A DNA stretch of 64,000 nt from Microbacterium pullorum. GTDB taxonomy: Bacteria; Actinomycetota; Actinomycetes; Actinomycetales; Microbacteriaceae. The position numbers were made by a program, and so were the translations under genes. Within the stretch, counting starts at the first letter, position 1. Every line of letters begins with the position of its first letter. Where the stretch lies: NCBI RefSeq assembly GCF_014836535.1, contig NZ_JACSQP010000002.1, positions 416,378 through 480,377 on the forward strand, written 5' to 3'. The notes beneath the pieces were generated by a model. That model did not search any database, had not been told where the DNA came from, and saw nothing but the letters and a program-made list of their open reading frames with translations. This document shows, piece after piece, positions 16,733 through 24,979 of the stretch.

Positions 16733-16911
16733 TCTCGATTGCGCATGTGACTTCCCGCTCACACAGCGAGAGCCGCGGGCCCGTGAGCTGTGTGAGCGGG
16801 AACTCACAGGGCGATACCCGCGAGTCCGTCTGGATCGGGATCGCGCCCGAAGATGCGAGCGGCGGCGGCGTTGCGGTGCGTGTGAGCGGGAACTCACGTG
16901 CGGAATCGAGA
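16733..16911. repeat. MITE-like element with 31-bp terminal inverted repeats and a third internal copy
   Basis: Arms 16733-16763 and 16881-16911 are inverted repeats matching at 28 of 31 positions, bounded by TCTCGATT/AATCGAGA. The core TGTGAGCGGGAASTCAC (17 bp) is also present inside at 16791-16807 in the same orientation as the right arm. Each core itself contains GTGAG...CTCAC (or GTGA...TCAC), so it is a small imperfect palindrome. No open reading frame of note lies inside. The element occupies the middle of the only long gene-free interval (16623-16982). It may be a non-autonomous mobile element, a REP-like doublet or a cluster of protein-binding sites. Confidence 0.65.
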
Positions 16912-16957
16912 GGAACGATGCCCCCTCGCCTCGGCGACCGGGGGCGGGCAAGCACCC

Positions 16958-16972
16958 GGGCGGGCGGGCGGG
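16958..16972 (+). other. G-quadruplex-type run
   Basis: GGGCGGGCGGGCGGG: four G-triplets with 1-nt loops, 10 bp beyond the lacI-family stop. For that minus-strand gene the run is on the template strand. It could impede RNA polymerase at the 3' end or act as a terminator substitute. Confidence 0.5.
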
Positions 16973-16982
16973 CGGCGCGGGG

Positions 16983-17999
16983 TCAGGCGCTCTCGCGCAC
17001 GATGAGGGTCGTCGGCAGCACGAGGTCCGTCCGGGGCACGCCGTTGATCACGTCGATCAGTATCTCCACCATCGCGCTGCTGATCTGGCCCCAGGGCTGG
17101 CGCATCGTCGTCAGCGGCGGGTCGTGTGTCTCGGCGAGACCGGAATCGTCGAAGCCGGCGACGGCGAGATCTTCGGGCACGCGGCGTCCGGCACGGCGGG
17201 CCGCGGCGATCGCCCCGACGGCCATGACATCGGATGCCGCGAACACGGCGTCGATGTCGGGCGCGCGCTCCAGCAGCCGGGTCATCGCGGCCGCGCCCGC
17301 CTCGCTCGAGTAGACATCCTGCTCGACGAGGTCGGGGTCGAACCGGTCACCCATCTCCTCGCGGAAGCCGACCAGCCGATAGCGGCCCCCCGAGGTGTCG
17401 TCGGGGCCGGTGATGACGGCGATCTTCTGGTGGCCGCGATCGATGAGATGACGGGTCATGACGCGGGCGGACTCCGTCTCGTCCACCGAGACGGTCGGCA
17501 CGTACATGCGGTGCCCCAGCGGCACACCGGTGCACACCGTCGGTACGCCCGCCTCGATGAGCGAGGCCAGGAGCGGGTCGGATTCATGCGACGAGATCAG
17601 CAGCACACCGTCGACGTGGCCGGCGCGCACGTAGTGCTCGACGTTGGCCCGCTCGGCGGCGGTGTCGGCCACGAGCAGCACGAGAGTCATCGATCGCTGC
17701 GCGAGCGCCTCGGTCGCCCCCCGCAGCAGCAGGGCGAAGGTCGGGTCGGCGAACAGCAGCTGCTGGGGCTCCGTCAGCAGGAAGGCCAACGAACTCGACC
17801 GTCCGGTGGCGAGGCTCCGGGCGGCATGATTGGCGGTGTATCCGGTGCGGGTGATGGCATCCTCCACCGCTGCGCGCGCGTCGGGTGACACCCAGTGCCC
17901 ACCGTTGATGACGCGCGAGACGGTGCCCCGCGACACGCCTGCGGCCGCCGCGACGTCGCGGATCGTCGGTCGGCGGCGACCATCTTTGAGATCCCCCAC
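16983..17999 (-). CDS. LacI-family transcriptional regulator of the beta-galactoside cluster
   Basis: 338 residues from the GTG at 17999. Helix-turn-helix PTIRDVAAAAGVSRGTVSRVING at residues ~11-33, hinge helix ANHAARSLATG, then a periplasmic-binding-protein-like effector domain (ASDVMAVGAIAAARRAG, VAGFDDSGLAE). The frame continues upstream to a GTG at 18044, but that codon lies inside the operator and has no ribosome site; a -10 (18008-18013) eight nt before 17999 supports the shorter, leaderless form. It is divergent from the GH42 gene, and two GACCGGTC-core operators sit in the gap, so it probably represses both itself and the galactoside operon, with a galactoside as inducer. Confidence 0.86.
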   Translation of the reverse strand: MGDLKDGRRRPTIRDVAAAAGVSRGTVSRVINGGHWVSPDARAAVEDAITRTGYTANHAARSLATGRSSSLAFLLTEPQQLLFADPTFALLLRGATEALAQRSMTLVLLVADTAAERANVEHYVRAGHVDGVLLISSHESDPLLASLIEAGVPTVCTGVPLGHRMYVPTVSVDETESARVMTRHLIDRGHQKIAVITGPDDTSGGRYRLVGFREEMGDRFDPDLVEQDVYSSEAGAAAMTRLLERAPDIDAVFAASDVMAVGAIAAARRAGRRVPEDLAVAGFDDSGLAETHDPPLTTMRQPWGQISSAMVEILIDVINGVPRTDLVLPTTLIVRESA

Positions 18000-18007
18000 A
18001 TCGAGTG

Positions 18008-18013
18008 ACTTTA
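18008..18013 (-). promoter_or_regulatory. -10 element of the lacI-family gene
   Basis: TAAAGT on the minus strand, 8 nt before the GTG at 17999. The expected -35 position (18031-18036) overlaps operator 1, which fits autorepression. Confidence 0.5.
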
Positions 18014-18032
18014 CTCCCGCCCGACGCACGCC

Positions 18033-18044
18033 GTGACCGGTCAC
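18033..18044. promoter_or_regulatory. LacI-type operator 1
   Basis: GTGACCGGTCAC, a perfect 12-bp palindrome with the central CG typical of LacI-family sites. It overlaps the -35 region of the regulator's own promoter. Confidence 0.7.
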
Positions 18045-18083
18045 AGTTCGATAACGCGACCTGCACCACCCACGTCGAGGACG

Positions 18084-18089
18084 TAGGCT
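18084..18089 (+). promoter_or_regulatory. Candidate -10 for the GH42-transport operon
   Basis: TAGGCT, with predicted transcription start near 18096 and a 5' UTR of about 58 nt. Operator 2 would then lie just downstream of the start site. The -35 is weak. Confidence 0.4.
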
Positions 18090-18102
18090 GTCATCACCAC
18101 CT

Positions 18103-18114
18103 GGGACCGGTCAC
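18103..18114. promoter_or_regulatory. LacI-type operator 2
   Basis: GGGACCGGTCAC, matching operator 1 at 11 of 12 positions, centred 70 bp away. Located between the candidate -10 and the GH42 start, so binding should block transcription of the catabolic operon. Confidence 0.65.
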
Positions 18115-18153
18115 AGAAGACGAAACGGTCCCCTGAATCCGAGGAAGAGTTCG

Positions 18154-20181
18154 ATGACCTCGACCCCCCGTTGGCCCGATATCGACGGCATCGCCTACGG
18201 CGGTGACTACACCCCCGAGCAGTGGTCGCGTGAGACCTGGCGTGAAGACGTCACCCTCATGCGCGAGGCGGGCGTGAACCTCGTCAGCATCGGGATCTTC
18301 GCGTGGGCGCTGCTGGAGACGGCCGAGGGCGAGTTCGACTTCACCTGGATGGACGAGGTCGTGGAGCTGCTGCACGAGAACGGCATCCGGGTCGACATGG
18401 GCACCCCGACCGCCTCCCCCCCGGCGTGGTTCTTCGCCGCACACCCCGACGCCCGCGTCGTCACCCGCGACGGCGTGACCCTCGGTTTCGGCGCCCGCGG
18501 CATGGCGTCGCACTCCGCACCGGCCTACCGCGAGGCCGCGGTGCGCATCACCACCGAGCTGGCCAAGCGCTACGGCAACCACCCCGCCGTCGTGCTCTGG
18601 CACGTGCACAACGAGTACGGCGTCCCGGTCGGCGAGGACTACTCGCCCCACGCCGTGCGCGAATGGCGGCTGTGGCTGCAGGAGCGGTACGGCTCCCTCG
18701 ACGCACTCAACGCCGCGTGGGGCACCGCCTTCTGGGGTCAGCACTACACCGCCTGGGAACACGTCGGCGCCCCGGCCGCCGCGCCCTCGACGGTCAACCC
18801 CGCCCAGCGCCTGGACTACGCACGCTTCACCGACCACCAGCTGCGCGCCTGCTTCATCGCCGAGCGCGACGCGATCCGCGCGCACAGCGACCGGCCCATC
18901 ACGACCAACTTCATGGCCAACCAGCACAACGGCTGCGACCTGTGGGCCTGGGCGCGCGAAGTCGACATCGTCTCGGACGACCACTACCTGTGGGCGGCCG
19001 ACGAAGAGGGCGAGATCGGCCTGGCCATCGCCGCCGACCTCACCCGCTCGGTCGGCGGCGGCAAGCCGTGGATCCTCATGGAGCACTCCACCTCTGCGGT
19101 GAACTGGCAGCCGCGCAACGTCGCCAAGCGCCCCGGTGAGATGGCCCGCAACTCGCTGGCGCACCTCGGCCGCGGCGCCGACGCCATCCTCTTCTTCCAG
19201 TGGCGGGCCTCGCGCTCGGGCGCCGAGAAGTTCCACTCCGCGATGCTCCCGCATGCCGGCACCGAATCCCGCGTCTGGCGCGAGGTCGTCGATCTCGGCG
19301 CCAAGCTCGACCGCCTCGAGGAGGTGCGCGGCTCGCGCGTGCACGCCGATGTCGCCATCCTCTGGGACTTCGAGTCGTTCTGGGCGCAGGACCTGGAATG
19401 GCGCCCGTCCGAAGACGTCGGCCACGACGAGCGCATCCGCGCCTACTACGAGCAGCTGTGGCGCGACGGCATCACCGTCGACTTCGCCCTGCCCGGCCAG
19501 GACCTCTCCGGTTACAAGCTCGTCATCGCCCCCGCGCAGTACATGCTGAGCCTCGCCGACGCGGACAACCTCAACCGCTACGTCCACGACGGCGGCACCC
19601 TCGTGGTGTCGTTCTTCTCGGCCGTGGTCGATGAGCACGACGCGGTGCACGCCGGCGGCTTCGGCACGCCGCTCGAGCCCGCCCTGGGCGTGCGCGTCGA
19701 GGAGCACCTGCCGCTGCGCGAAGGCACCACCGGCGACATCTCCTGGAACGGCCAGACCCTCCGCGCCGACGTGTGGCAGGAGGACCTGGTGCTCGTCGGG
19801 GCCGAGGTGCGTGCGACGTACGTCGACGGCCCGGCAGCCGGGGAAGCAGCGGTCACCCGCAATCAGCACGGCGCGGGCGCAGGCTGGTACGTGAGCACCC
19901 GCCCGGATGCCGCGGGACTGGCCGCGATCATGACCAACATCTACGCCGACGCGGGGCTCGCCCCCGCCGAGGCGCCCGCCGGCGTCGAGATCGTCCGCCG
20001 CCGCCGCGACGACGACGTCGAGTTCGTCGTCGCCATCAACCACACGACCGACGCCGTGACACTCTCCCTCGAGGGGCACGACCTGCTGACGCAGACGGAG
20101 GTCACCGGCAGGCTGAGCCTTGCCGGTGGCGACGTCGCCGTCATCCGCTCACGGCGCACCGCACCACAGGAGCAGGTCTGA
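18154..20181 (+). CDS. GH42 beta-galactosidase
   Basis: 675-residue family 42 glycoside hydrolase that releases beta-galactose from galactosides or galacto-oligosaccharides, retaining mechanism. (beta/alpha)8 barrel: YGGDYTPEQW at the start, acid/base Glu154 in HNEYG, nucleophile Glu310 in LMEHSTSAVNW. The trimerisation and C-terminal beta domains follow (AEVRATYVDG..., NHTTDAVTLSLEG). No signal peptide, so it acts in the cytoplasm on imported oligosaccharides, which matches the adjacent importer. Ribosome site GAGGAAG 6-7 nt before the ATG. First gene of the operon controlled by the divergent LacI-type regulator. Confidence 0.92.
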   Translation: MTSTPRWPDIDGIAYGGDYTPEQWSRETWREDVTLMREAGVNLVSIGIFAWALLETAEGEFDFTWMDEVVELLHENGIRVDMGTPTASPPAWFFAAHPDARVVTRDGVTLGFGARGMASHSAPAYREAAVRITTELAKRYGNHPAVVLWHVHNEYGVPVGEDYSPHAVREWRLWLQERYGSLDALNAAWGTAFWGQHYTAWEHVGAPAAAPSTVNPAQRLDYARFTDHQLRACFIAERDAIRAHSDRPITTNFMANQHNGCDLWAWAREVDIVSDDHYLWAADEEGEIGLAIAADLTRSVGGGKPWILMEHSTSAVNWQPRNVAKRPGEMARNSLAHLGRGADAILFFQWRASRSGAEKFHSAMLPHAGTESRVWREVVDLGAKLDRLEEVRGSRVHADVAILWDFESFWAQDLEWRPSEDVGHDERIRAYYEQLWRDGITVDFALPGQDLSGYKLVIAPAQYMLSLADADNLNRYVHDGGTLVVSFFSAVVDEHDAVHAGGFGTPLEPALGVRVEEHLPLREGTTGDISWNGQTLRADVWQEDLVLVGAEVRATYVDGPAAGEAAVTRNQHGAGAGWYVSTRPDAAGLAAIMTNIYADAGLAPAEAPAGVEIVRRRRDDDVEFVVAINHTTDAVTLSLEGHDLLTQTEVTGRLSLAGGDVAVIRSRRTAPQEQV

Positions 20182-20286
20182 CAGATGTACCCGTTGCGGC
20201 CGACCGGCCCAACACCCACCATCGGTCGTAAGGGCGCGACCTCATCAGAGGCCCGCAGGATCGACCACCCCACGGAAGGAAAATCC

Positions 20287-21513
20287 ATGCGCAAGATGGG
20301 AATCGGCATCGTCGCTATCGCGTCGACTGCCGTCCTGCTCGCCGGCTGCGCCGGCGGCAGCACCGAAGAGGCGGAAACCAGCGAGGGCTCGGGAGCCGTC
20401 CTGACCGTCTGGACGGACGAGAACCGCGAGCCCGCGATCGAGGCCGCTGCGGCCGCGTTCGAGGAGGAGACCGGCGCGAAGATCGAGCTGGTGCAGAAGA
20501 ACTTCGAGGACATCCGCGCCGACTTCATCGCGCAGGTCCCCACCGGTGAGGGCCCCGACATCACGATCGGCGCTCACGACTGGCTGGGTGCCCTCGTGGC
20601 CGCCGGTGTGGTGGACACCGTGGACCTCGCGGACAAGGCCGACTCGTTCGAGCAGGTCGCGATCGACGCCATGACCTACGACGGTCAGCTCTACGCACTG
20701 CCGTACTCGCTGGAGACGATCGCACTCGTCCAGAACACCGACCTGGTCGGCGAAGAGGCTCCGGCCACGTGGGACGACATGGTCGCCGCCGCGCAGGCTG
20801 CCGGCGCTGAGCGCCCGATCGTCATCAACACCGCCGGCCAGACCGGTGACGCGTACACGATGTACGGCTTCCAGACGTCGTTCGGCGCCCCGGTCTTCCA
20901 GCAGGACGACAGCGGCTCGTACACGACCGAGGTCGGCATGGGCGGCGCGCCCGGCGAGGCGTTCGCCAGCTGGCTCGGTGCGAACGGCACCAACGGCACC
21001 GGCTACATCTCGACGACGATCGACTACGACACCAACAACGAGCTGTTCGCGTCCGGCCAGGCCGCGTACACGGTTCAGGGCCCGTGGGCGATCGAGGCGC
21101 TGACCGCCGATGGCGTCAACGTCGCTGTCAACCCGATCCCGTCCGCCGGCGGCGAGACCGCGGCTCCGTTCGTGGGCGTGCAGGGCTTCTACCTGAGCTC
21201 GCAGAGCGAGAACGCGCTGCTGGCACAGGAGTTCCTGGTGAACTACCTCGCCACCGCCGACGCGCAGCAGGCCCTCTACGAGGCTGACCCGCGCATCCCC
21301 GCGTGGAGCGAACTGGCCGCAGAGGTCTCCAGCGACCCGATCATCGGCGGCTTCGTGGCATCGTCGCAGAACGGTGTGCCCATGCCCTCCATCCCCGAGA
21401 TGGGTTCGGTCTGGGACCTGTGGAACGCCGCGCAGGTGCAGATCATCGGTGGCGCCGACCCCGTGTCGACGTGGAACCAGATGGTCACGGACGTCGAAGC
21501 AGCCATCGGCTGA
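20287..21513 (+). CDS. Sugar ABC transporter substrate-binding lipoprotein (MalE-like)
   Basis: 408-residue family 1 extracellular solute-binding protein. Signal peptide with lipobox LLAGC (Cys21). The mature start AVLTVWTDENREPAIEAAAAAFEEETG and the later PYSLETIALVQNTDLV, TVQGPWAIEAL and FLVNYLATADAQQALYEADPRIPAW segments are the maltose/maltodextrin-binding pattern. The ATG at 20287 follows GGAAGGAAAA. It should deliver oligosaccharides, probably galactosides given the GH42 neighbour, to the MalF/MalG-like permeases downstream. A perfect hairpin follows the stop. Confidence 0.9.
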   Translation: MRKMGIGIVAIASTAVLLAGCAGGSTEEAETSEGSGAVLTVWTDENREPAIEAAAAAFEEETGAKIELVQKNFEDIRADFIAQVPTGEGPDITIGAHDWLGALVAAGVVDTVDLADKADSFEQVAIDAMTYDGQLYALPYSLETIALVQNTDLVGEEAPATWDDMVAAAQAAGAERPIVINTAGQTGDAYTMYGFQTSFGAPVFQQDDSGSYTTEVGMGGAPGEAFASWLGANGTNGTGYISTTIDYDTNNELFASGQAAYTVQGPWAIEALTADGVNVAVNPIPSAGGETAAPFVGVQGFYLSSQSENALLAQEFLVNYLATADAQQALYEADPRIPAWSELAAEVSSDPIIGGFVASSQNGVPMPSIPEMGSVWDLWNAAQVQIIGGADPVSTWNQMVTDVEAAIG

Positions 21514-21520
21514 CACCCCC

Positions 21521-21553
21521 GCGGGGCGGGAGGGTTCTTCCCTCCCGCCCCGC
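21521..21553 (+). terminator. Intercistronic hairpin between malE-like and malF-like genes
   Basis: Perfect 14-bp stem (arms 21521-21534 and 21540-21553) with a 5-nt loop TTCTT, 7 nt after the binding-protein stop. Position inside an operon suggests partial termination or 3'-end protection of the binding-protein mRNA. Confidence 0.7.
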
Positions 21554-21593
21554 ACCCCCTCGCTCACGCGAGCCCCCGATGCAGGAGGAGCAC

Positions 21594-23216
21594 ATGTCGG
21601 TCCCGCAGGAAGACGTCGCCACCGAGGCGCCGCACACCCTCAGCCCGAAATCCGAGTCACACGCCCGCAACTGGCGCGGCATGGGCTGGGGGTTCGTCGT
21701 CAAGCTGCTGCTGATGGCGGTCGTCAACGCCTTCGGCATCATGGCGGCCATCAGCGCGGTGCGCGCCGAATCGTGGCTGATCCTCTCGGTGTCGGTGCTG
21801 CTGCTGGTGATCGCCAACGTGGTGTACTTCACGAAGAAGGCGCTGCCGCTGAAGTACCTGCTGCCGGGCCTCATCTTCCTGCTGCTGTTCCAGGTGTTCA
21901 TCTTCGCCTACACCGCCTACATCGCCTTCACCAACTACGGCAGCGGTCACATCGGCACCCAGGAGCAGGCGGTCAATGCCGCCCTGATCCAGGGCGAGCG
22001 CCGCGTGGAGGGCTCGGACACCTACCCGCTCACGATCGTCGAGCGCGGCGGCGAGTACGGCTTCGCCATCGTCGACGACGGGGAGGTGTTCGTCGGTGAC
22101 GCCGACGAGCCGCTCGCCGAGTCCGACGACGCCGTCATCGGCCAGTCGGGAGCGCCCACCGAGGTCCCGGGCTGGAATGTCGTCCCCCGCGCGGACCTCC
22201 TCACCGACTCGACGCTGCAGCAGACGGTGCAGAGCCTGCGCGTGCCCGTCTCCGACGACCCGAACGACGGCTCGATCCGCACCCGCGAGGGCACGACGGG
22301 CGCCGTCTATGAGTCGACGCTGGTGTGGGACGAGACCGCCGAGACCATCACCGACACCACCACGGGCACGGTGTACACCGCGAACGACCGAGGCAGCTTC
22401 GTCGCCGAGGACGGCAGCTCGCTCACCACCGGCTGGTATGTCAACGTCGGCTTCGACAACTTCCTGCGCCTGTTCACCGAACCGCGTCTCGTGCAGCCCC
22501 TGCTCATGGTGGCCGGCTGGACCTTCGCCTTCGCGATCCTCTCGGTCGGGCTGAGCTTCGGCGTGGGCCTGCTGTTCGCCCTCATCTTCAACGACCCGCG
22601 GGTGCGGGCGCGCAAGTGGCTGCGTACGCTGTTCATCCTCCCGTACGCCTTCCCCGCCTTCATGTCGGCGCTGCTGTTCCGCGGGATGTTCAACGCCGAG
22701 TTCGGCGTGATCAACGACCTGTTCTTCTTCGGCGCCGAGATCAACTGGCTCGGCGACCCGTGGCTCGCGCGACTGGCGGTGCTCTGGGTGAACCTGTGGC
22801 TCAGCTACCCGTACTGGTTCCTGGTGTGCACGGGCGCCCTGCAGGCACTGCCCGAGGACACCCTCGAGGCCGCGTCGCTGGACGGGGCGGGCCGGTTCCG
22901 CAAGTTCCGTTCGATCGTCCTCCCACTGCTGCTGGTGTCGACCGCGCCGCTGCTGATCTCGTCCTTCGCGTTCAGCTTCAACAACTTCACGATCATCTAC
23001 ATGTTCAATGAGGGTGGTCCCGCCATACCCGGGGCACCGTACGCGCTCGGCGCCACCGACATCCTCATCTCGGCGATCTACGACATCGCCGGCATCTCGG
23101 GCGGCTCCGCCGACTACGGCCTGGCGAGCGCCCTGTCGATCATCATCTTCGTCATCGTCGGCGCGATCTCCGCACTCGCCTTCCGGCAGACCCGCAAGCT
23201 CGAGGAGTACCAGTGA
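21594..23216 (+). CDS. Sugar ABC transporter permease (MalF-like)
   Basis: 540-residue permease. Three N-terminal membrane helices (from about residues 35 to 125) precede a ~150-residue extracytoplasmic insert, as in E. coli MalF, and then the core helices with the ATPase-coupling loop EAASLDGAGRFRKFRSIVLPLLL. Start at the ATG 21594 because AGGAGG lies 7 nt upstream; an earlier in-frame ATG overlaps that site. Its stop overlaps the next start (TGATG). Confidence 0.9.
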   Translation: MSVPQEDVATEAPHTLSPKSESHARNWRGMGWGFVVKLLLMAVVNAFGIMAAISAVRAESWLILSVSVLLLVIANVVYFTKKALPLKYLLPGLIFLLLFQVFIFAYTAYIAFTNYGSGHIGTQEQAVNAALIQGERRVEGSDTYPLTIVERGGEYGFAIVDDGEVFVGDADEPLAESDDAVIGQSGAPTEVPGWNVVPRADLLTDSTLQQTVQSLRVPVSDDPNDGSIRTREGTTGAVYESTLVWDETAETITDTTTGTVYTANDRGSFVAEDGSSLTTGWYVNVGFDNFLRLFTEPRLVQPLLMVAGWTFAFAILSVGLSFGVGLLFALIFNDPRVRARKWLRTLFILPYAFPAFMSALLFRGMFNAEFGVINDLFFFGAEINWLGDPWLARLAVLWVNLWLSYPYWFLVCTGALQALPEDTLEAASLDGAGRFRKFRSIVLPLLLVSTAPLLISSFAFSFNNFTIIYMFNEGGPAIPGAPYALGATDILISAIYDIAGISGGSADYGLASALSIIIFVIVGAISALAFRQTRKLEEYQ

Positions 23217-24130
23217 TGTCCACCACGACCGAGCAGGCTGTTCCCACCACCGCCACACGCGTCGCCGACGAGCGTCGCCGCGGCCACCGTCGGCGCTGGT
23301 TCGTCGAGGTGGGGTGGAAGTACCTCGTCGCCCTCGCGATCGTCTTCTACGCGTGCTTCCCGCTGGTGTACGTGCTGTCGGCGTCGTTCAACCCGCGCGG
23401 CAGCCTGTCTGCGGCCAATGCCCTCTTCAGCGCGTTCGACCTGTCCAACTACGCGGCGCTGGCCGAGACGAAGTACTGGTCCTGGGCGGGTAACACCCTC
23501 CTGGTCGCGGGCGTCTCCTCGGTCGGCGCGGTGATCATGGGCGCCGCCGCCGCGTACGCGTTCTCGCGCTTCCGCTTCTCCGGCCGTCGGGTGGGACTCA
23601 CGACGCTCCTCATCGTGCAGATGTTCCCGCAGGCGCTCGCGTTCGTCGCGATCTTCCTCATGCTGCTGACGCTGGGCGAAGTCATCCCCGCGCTGGGGCT
23701 CAACTCCAAGATCGCGCTCATCTGCGTCTACCTCGGCGGCGCGCTCGGCACCAACACGTTCCTCATGTACGGGTTCTTCAACACCATCCCGGTGGAGATC
23801 GACGAGTCGGCGAAGATCGACGGCGCCACGCACGCGCAGATCTTCTGGCGGCTGATCATCCCGCTCGTGACCCCGATCCTCGCGGTCGTGGCGCTGCTGG
23901 CCTTCATCTCGGCCTTCGCGGACTTCATCATCGCCAAGATCGTGCTGGTCTCCGAGGATCAGTGGACCCTCGCCGTCGGCATGTACCAGTGGGTCTCGAA
24001 CCAGCTCTCGTCGAACTGGGGACTGTTCGCCGCCGGCGCGGTGCTCGCCTCGATCCCCGTGCTCGTGCTGTTCCTGTCGCTGCAGCGCTTCATCGTCGGC
24101 GGCCTGACCGCCGGGGCCGTCAAGGGGTGA
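23216..24130 (+). CDS. Sugar ABC transporter permease (MalG-like)
   Basis: 304-residue partner permease with six membrane helices and the coupling loop EIDESAKIDGATHAQIFWRLIIP (EAA motif). The ATG at 23216 overlaps the malF-like stop by one base; a GTG one codon upstream is less likely. No ATPase gene follows, so the importer probably uses a shared MsmK/UgpC-type ATPase encoded elsewhere. The end overlaps the convergent rsmI by 11 bp. Confidence 0.9.
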   Translation: MSTTTEQAVPTTATRVADERRRGHRRRWFVEVGWKYLVALAIVFYACFPLVYVLSASFNPRGSLSAANALFSAFDLSNYAALAETKYWSWAGNTLLVAGVSSVGAVIMGAAAAYAFSRFRFSGRRVGLTTLLIVQMFPQALAFVAIFLMLLTLGEVIPALGLNSKIALICVYLGGALGTNTFLMYGFFNTIPVEIDESAKIDGATHAQIFWRLIIPLVTPILAVVALLAFISAFADFIIAKIVLVSEDQWTLAVGMYQWVSNQLSSNWGLFAAGAVLASIPVLVLFLSLQRFIVGGLTAGAVKG

Positions 24131-24956
24131 CGTCGGCGCTGCGGCGCGCCTGGAGCGCCGCAGCGTAGAGGTCGCGCGAGGGCAGACCGGATGCCGCGGC
24201 CACCTGGCCCGCGGCATCCTTCAGCCGCACCCCGTCGGCCACGAGCTCCAGCACACGCGACAGCGCATCCTCGGGGTCGGCGGCCCGTGCCGGCGCTCCG
24301 CCCACAACGACCACGATCTCGCCCCGCACGCCGCCCTCCGCCCACGTGGCGAGGGCGGCGAGCTCGTCGCGGACCACCTCTTCATGCAGTTTCGTGAGCT
24401 CACGGCACACGGCGGCGGGGCGATCGGACCCGAACGCCACCGCCATCGCGGCGAGCGTGGTCGCCAGCCGCGAGGGCGCCTCGAAGAACACCATCGTGCG
24501 CGACTCCGCCGCCAGCGCCCCGAAGAACGACCGCCGCTCCCCCGCCTTGCGCGGCGCGAAGCCCTCGAACGTGAAGCGGTCGGTGGGCAGCCCCGACACC
24601 GCCAGCGCCGTCAGCACGGCGCTCGGGCCCGGAATCGCGGTGACCGTCACGCCGAGCGCCACTGCAGCCGACACGAGACCGAACCCGGGGTCGCTGACGG
24701 TCGGCATGCCGGCGTCGCTGAGCACCAGCAGGTCCTGGTCGCGGGCGAGCTCGGCCAGCTCCCCCGCCCGAGCCTTCTCGTTGTGGTCGTGCAGCGCGAT
24801 GAGGCGTGGCCGGTTGGCGACGCCGAGCGCGGCGAGCAGGCGCTGCGTGGTGCGGGTGTCCTCCGCGGCGATCACCGTCGCCGTCTCGAGCGCTTCGACC
24901 AGGCGCCGCGAGGCGTCGCCCAGATTGCCGATCGGGGTGGCCGCGAGGATGATCAT
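24120..24956 (-). CDS. rsmI: 16S rRNA (cytidine1402-2'-O)-methyltransferase
   Basis: 278-residue tetrapyrrole-methylase-fold enzyme that 2'-O-methylates C1402 of 16S rRNA. Motifs: MIILAATPIGNLGDAS at the start, AEDTRTTQRLL, LISDAGMPTVSDPG-like VLSDAGMPTVSDPGF, IPGPSAVLTAL and RSFFGALAAESRTMVFFEAP. The ATG at 24956 is chosen over an in-frame ATG at 24995 because it begins the conserved domain and has a -10 exactly six nt upstream (leaderless). Divergent from pmt, as in mycobacteria. Confidence 0.93.
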   Translation of the reverse strand: MIILAATPIGNLGDASRRLVEALETATVIAAEDTRTTQRLLAALGVANRPRLIALHDHNEKARAGELAELARDQDLLVLSDAGMPTVSDPGFGLVSAAVALGVTVTAIPGPSAVLTALAVSGLPTDRFTFEGFAPRKAGERRSFFGALAAESRTMVFFEAPSRLATTLAAMAVAFGSDRPAAVCRELTKLHEEVVRDELAALATWAEGGVRGEIVVVVGGAPARAADPEDALSRVLELVADGVRLKDAAGQVAAASGLPSRDLYAAALQARRSADVTP

Positions 24957-24962
24957 CGAGCC

Positions 24963-24968
24963 AGCATA
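24963..24968 (-). promoter_or_regulatory. -10 element, leaderless rsmI
   Basis: TATGCT on the minus strand, 6 nt (GGCTCG), then the ATG at 24956. It overlaps by 2 bp the plus-strand -10 of pmt. Confidence 0.6.
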
Positions 24969-24972
24969 AGGT
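24967..24972 (+). promoter_or_regulatory. -10 element, leaderless pmt
   Basis: TAAGGT, 7 nt before the GTG at 24980. Shares the TA step at 24967-24968 with the rsmI -10 on the other strand. Confidence 0.5.
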
Positions 24973-24979
24973 GGTGTGC

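Noticed and set aside
16747..16897. CRISPR-like direct repeats
   Set aside because: Three copies only, mixed orientation and unequal spacing (44 and 90 bp), with no cas genes nearby.
18000..18044. Longer lacI-family start at GTG 18044
   Set aside because: The codon lies within the operator palindrome and no ribosome site or correctly spaced -10 precedes it.
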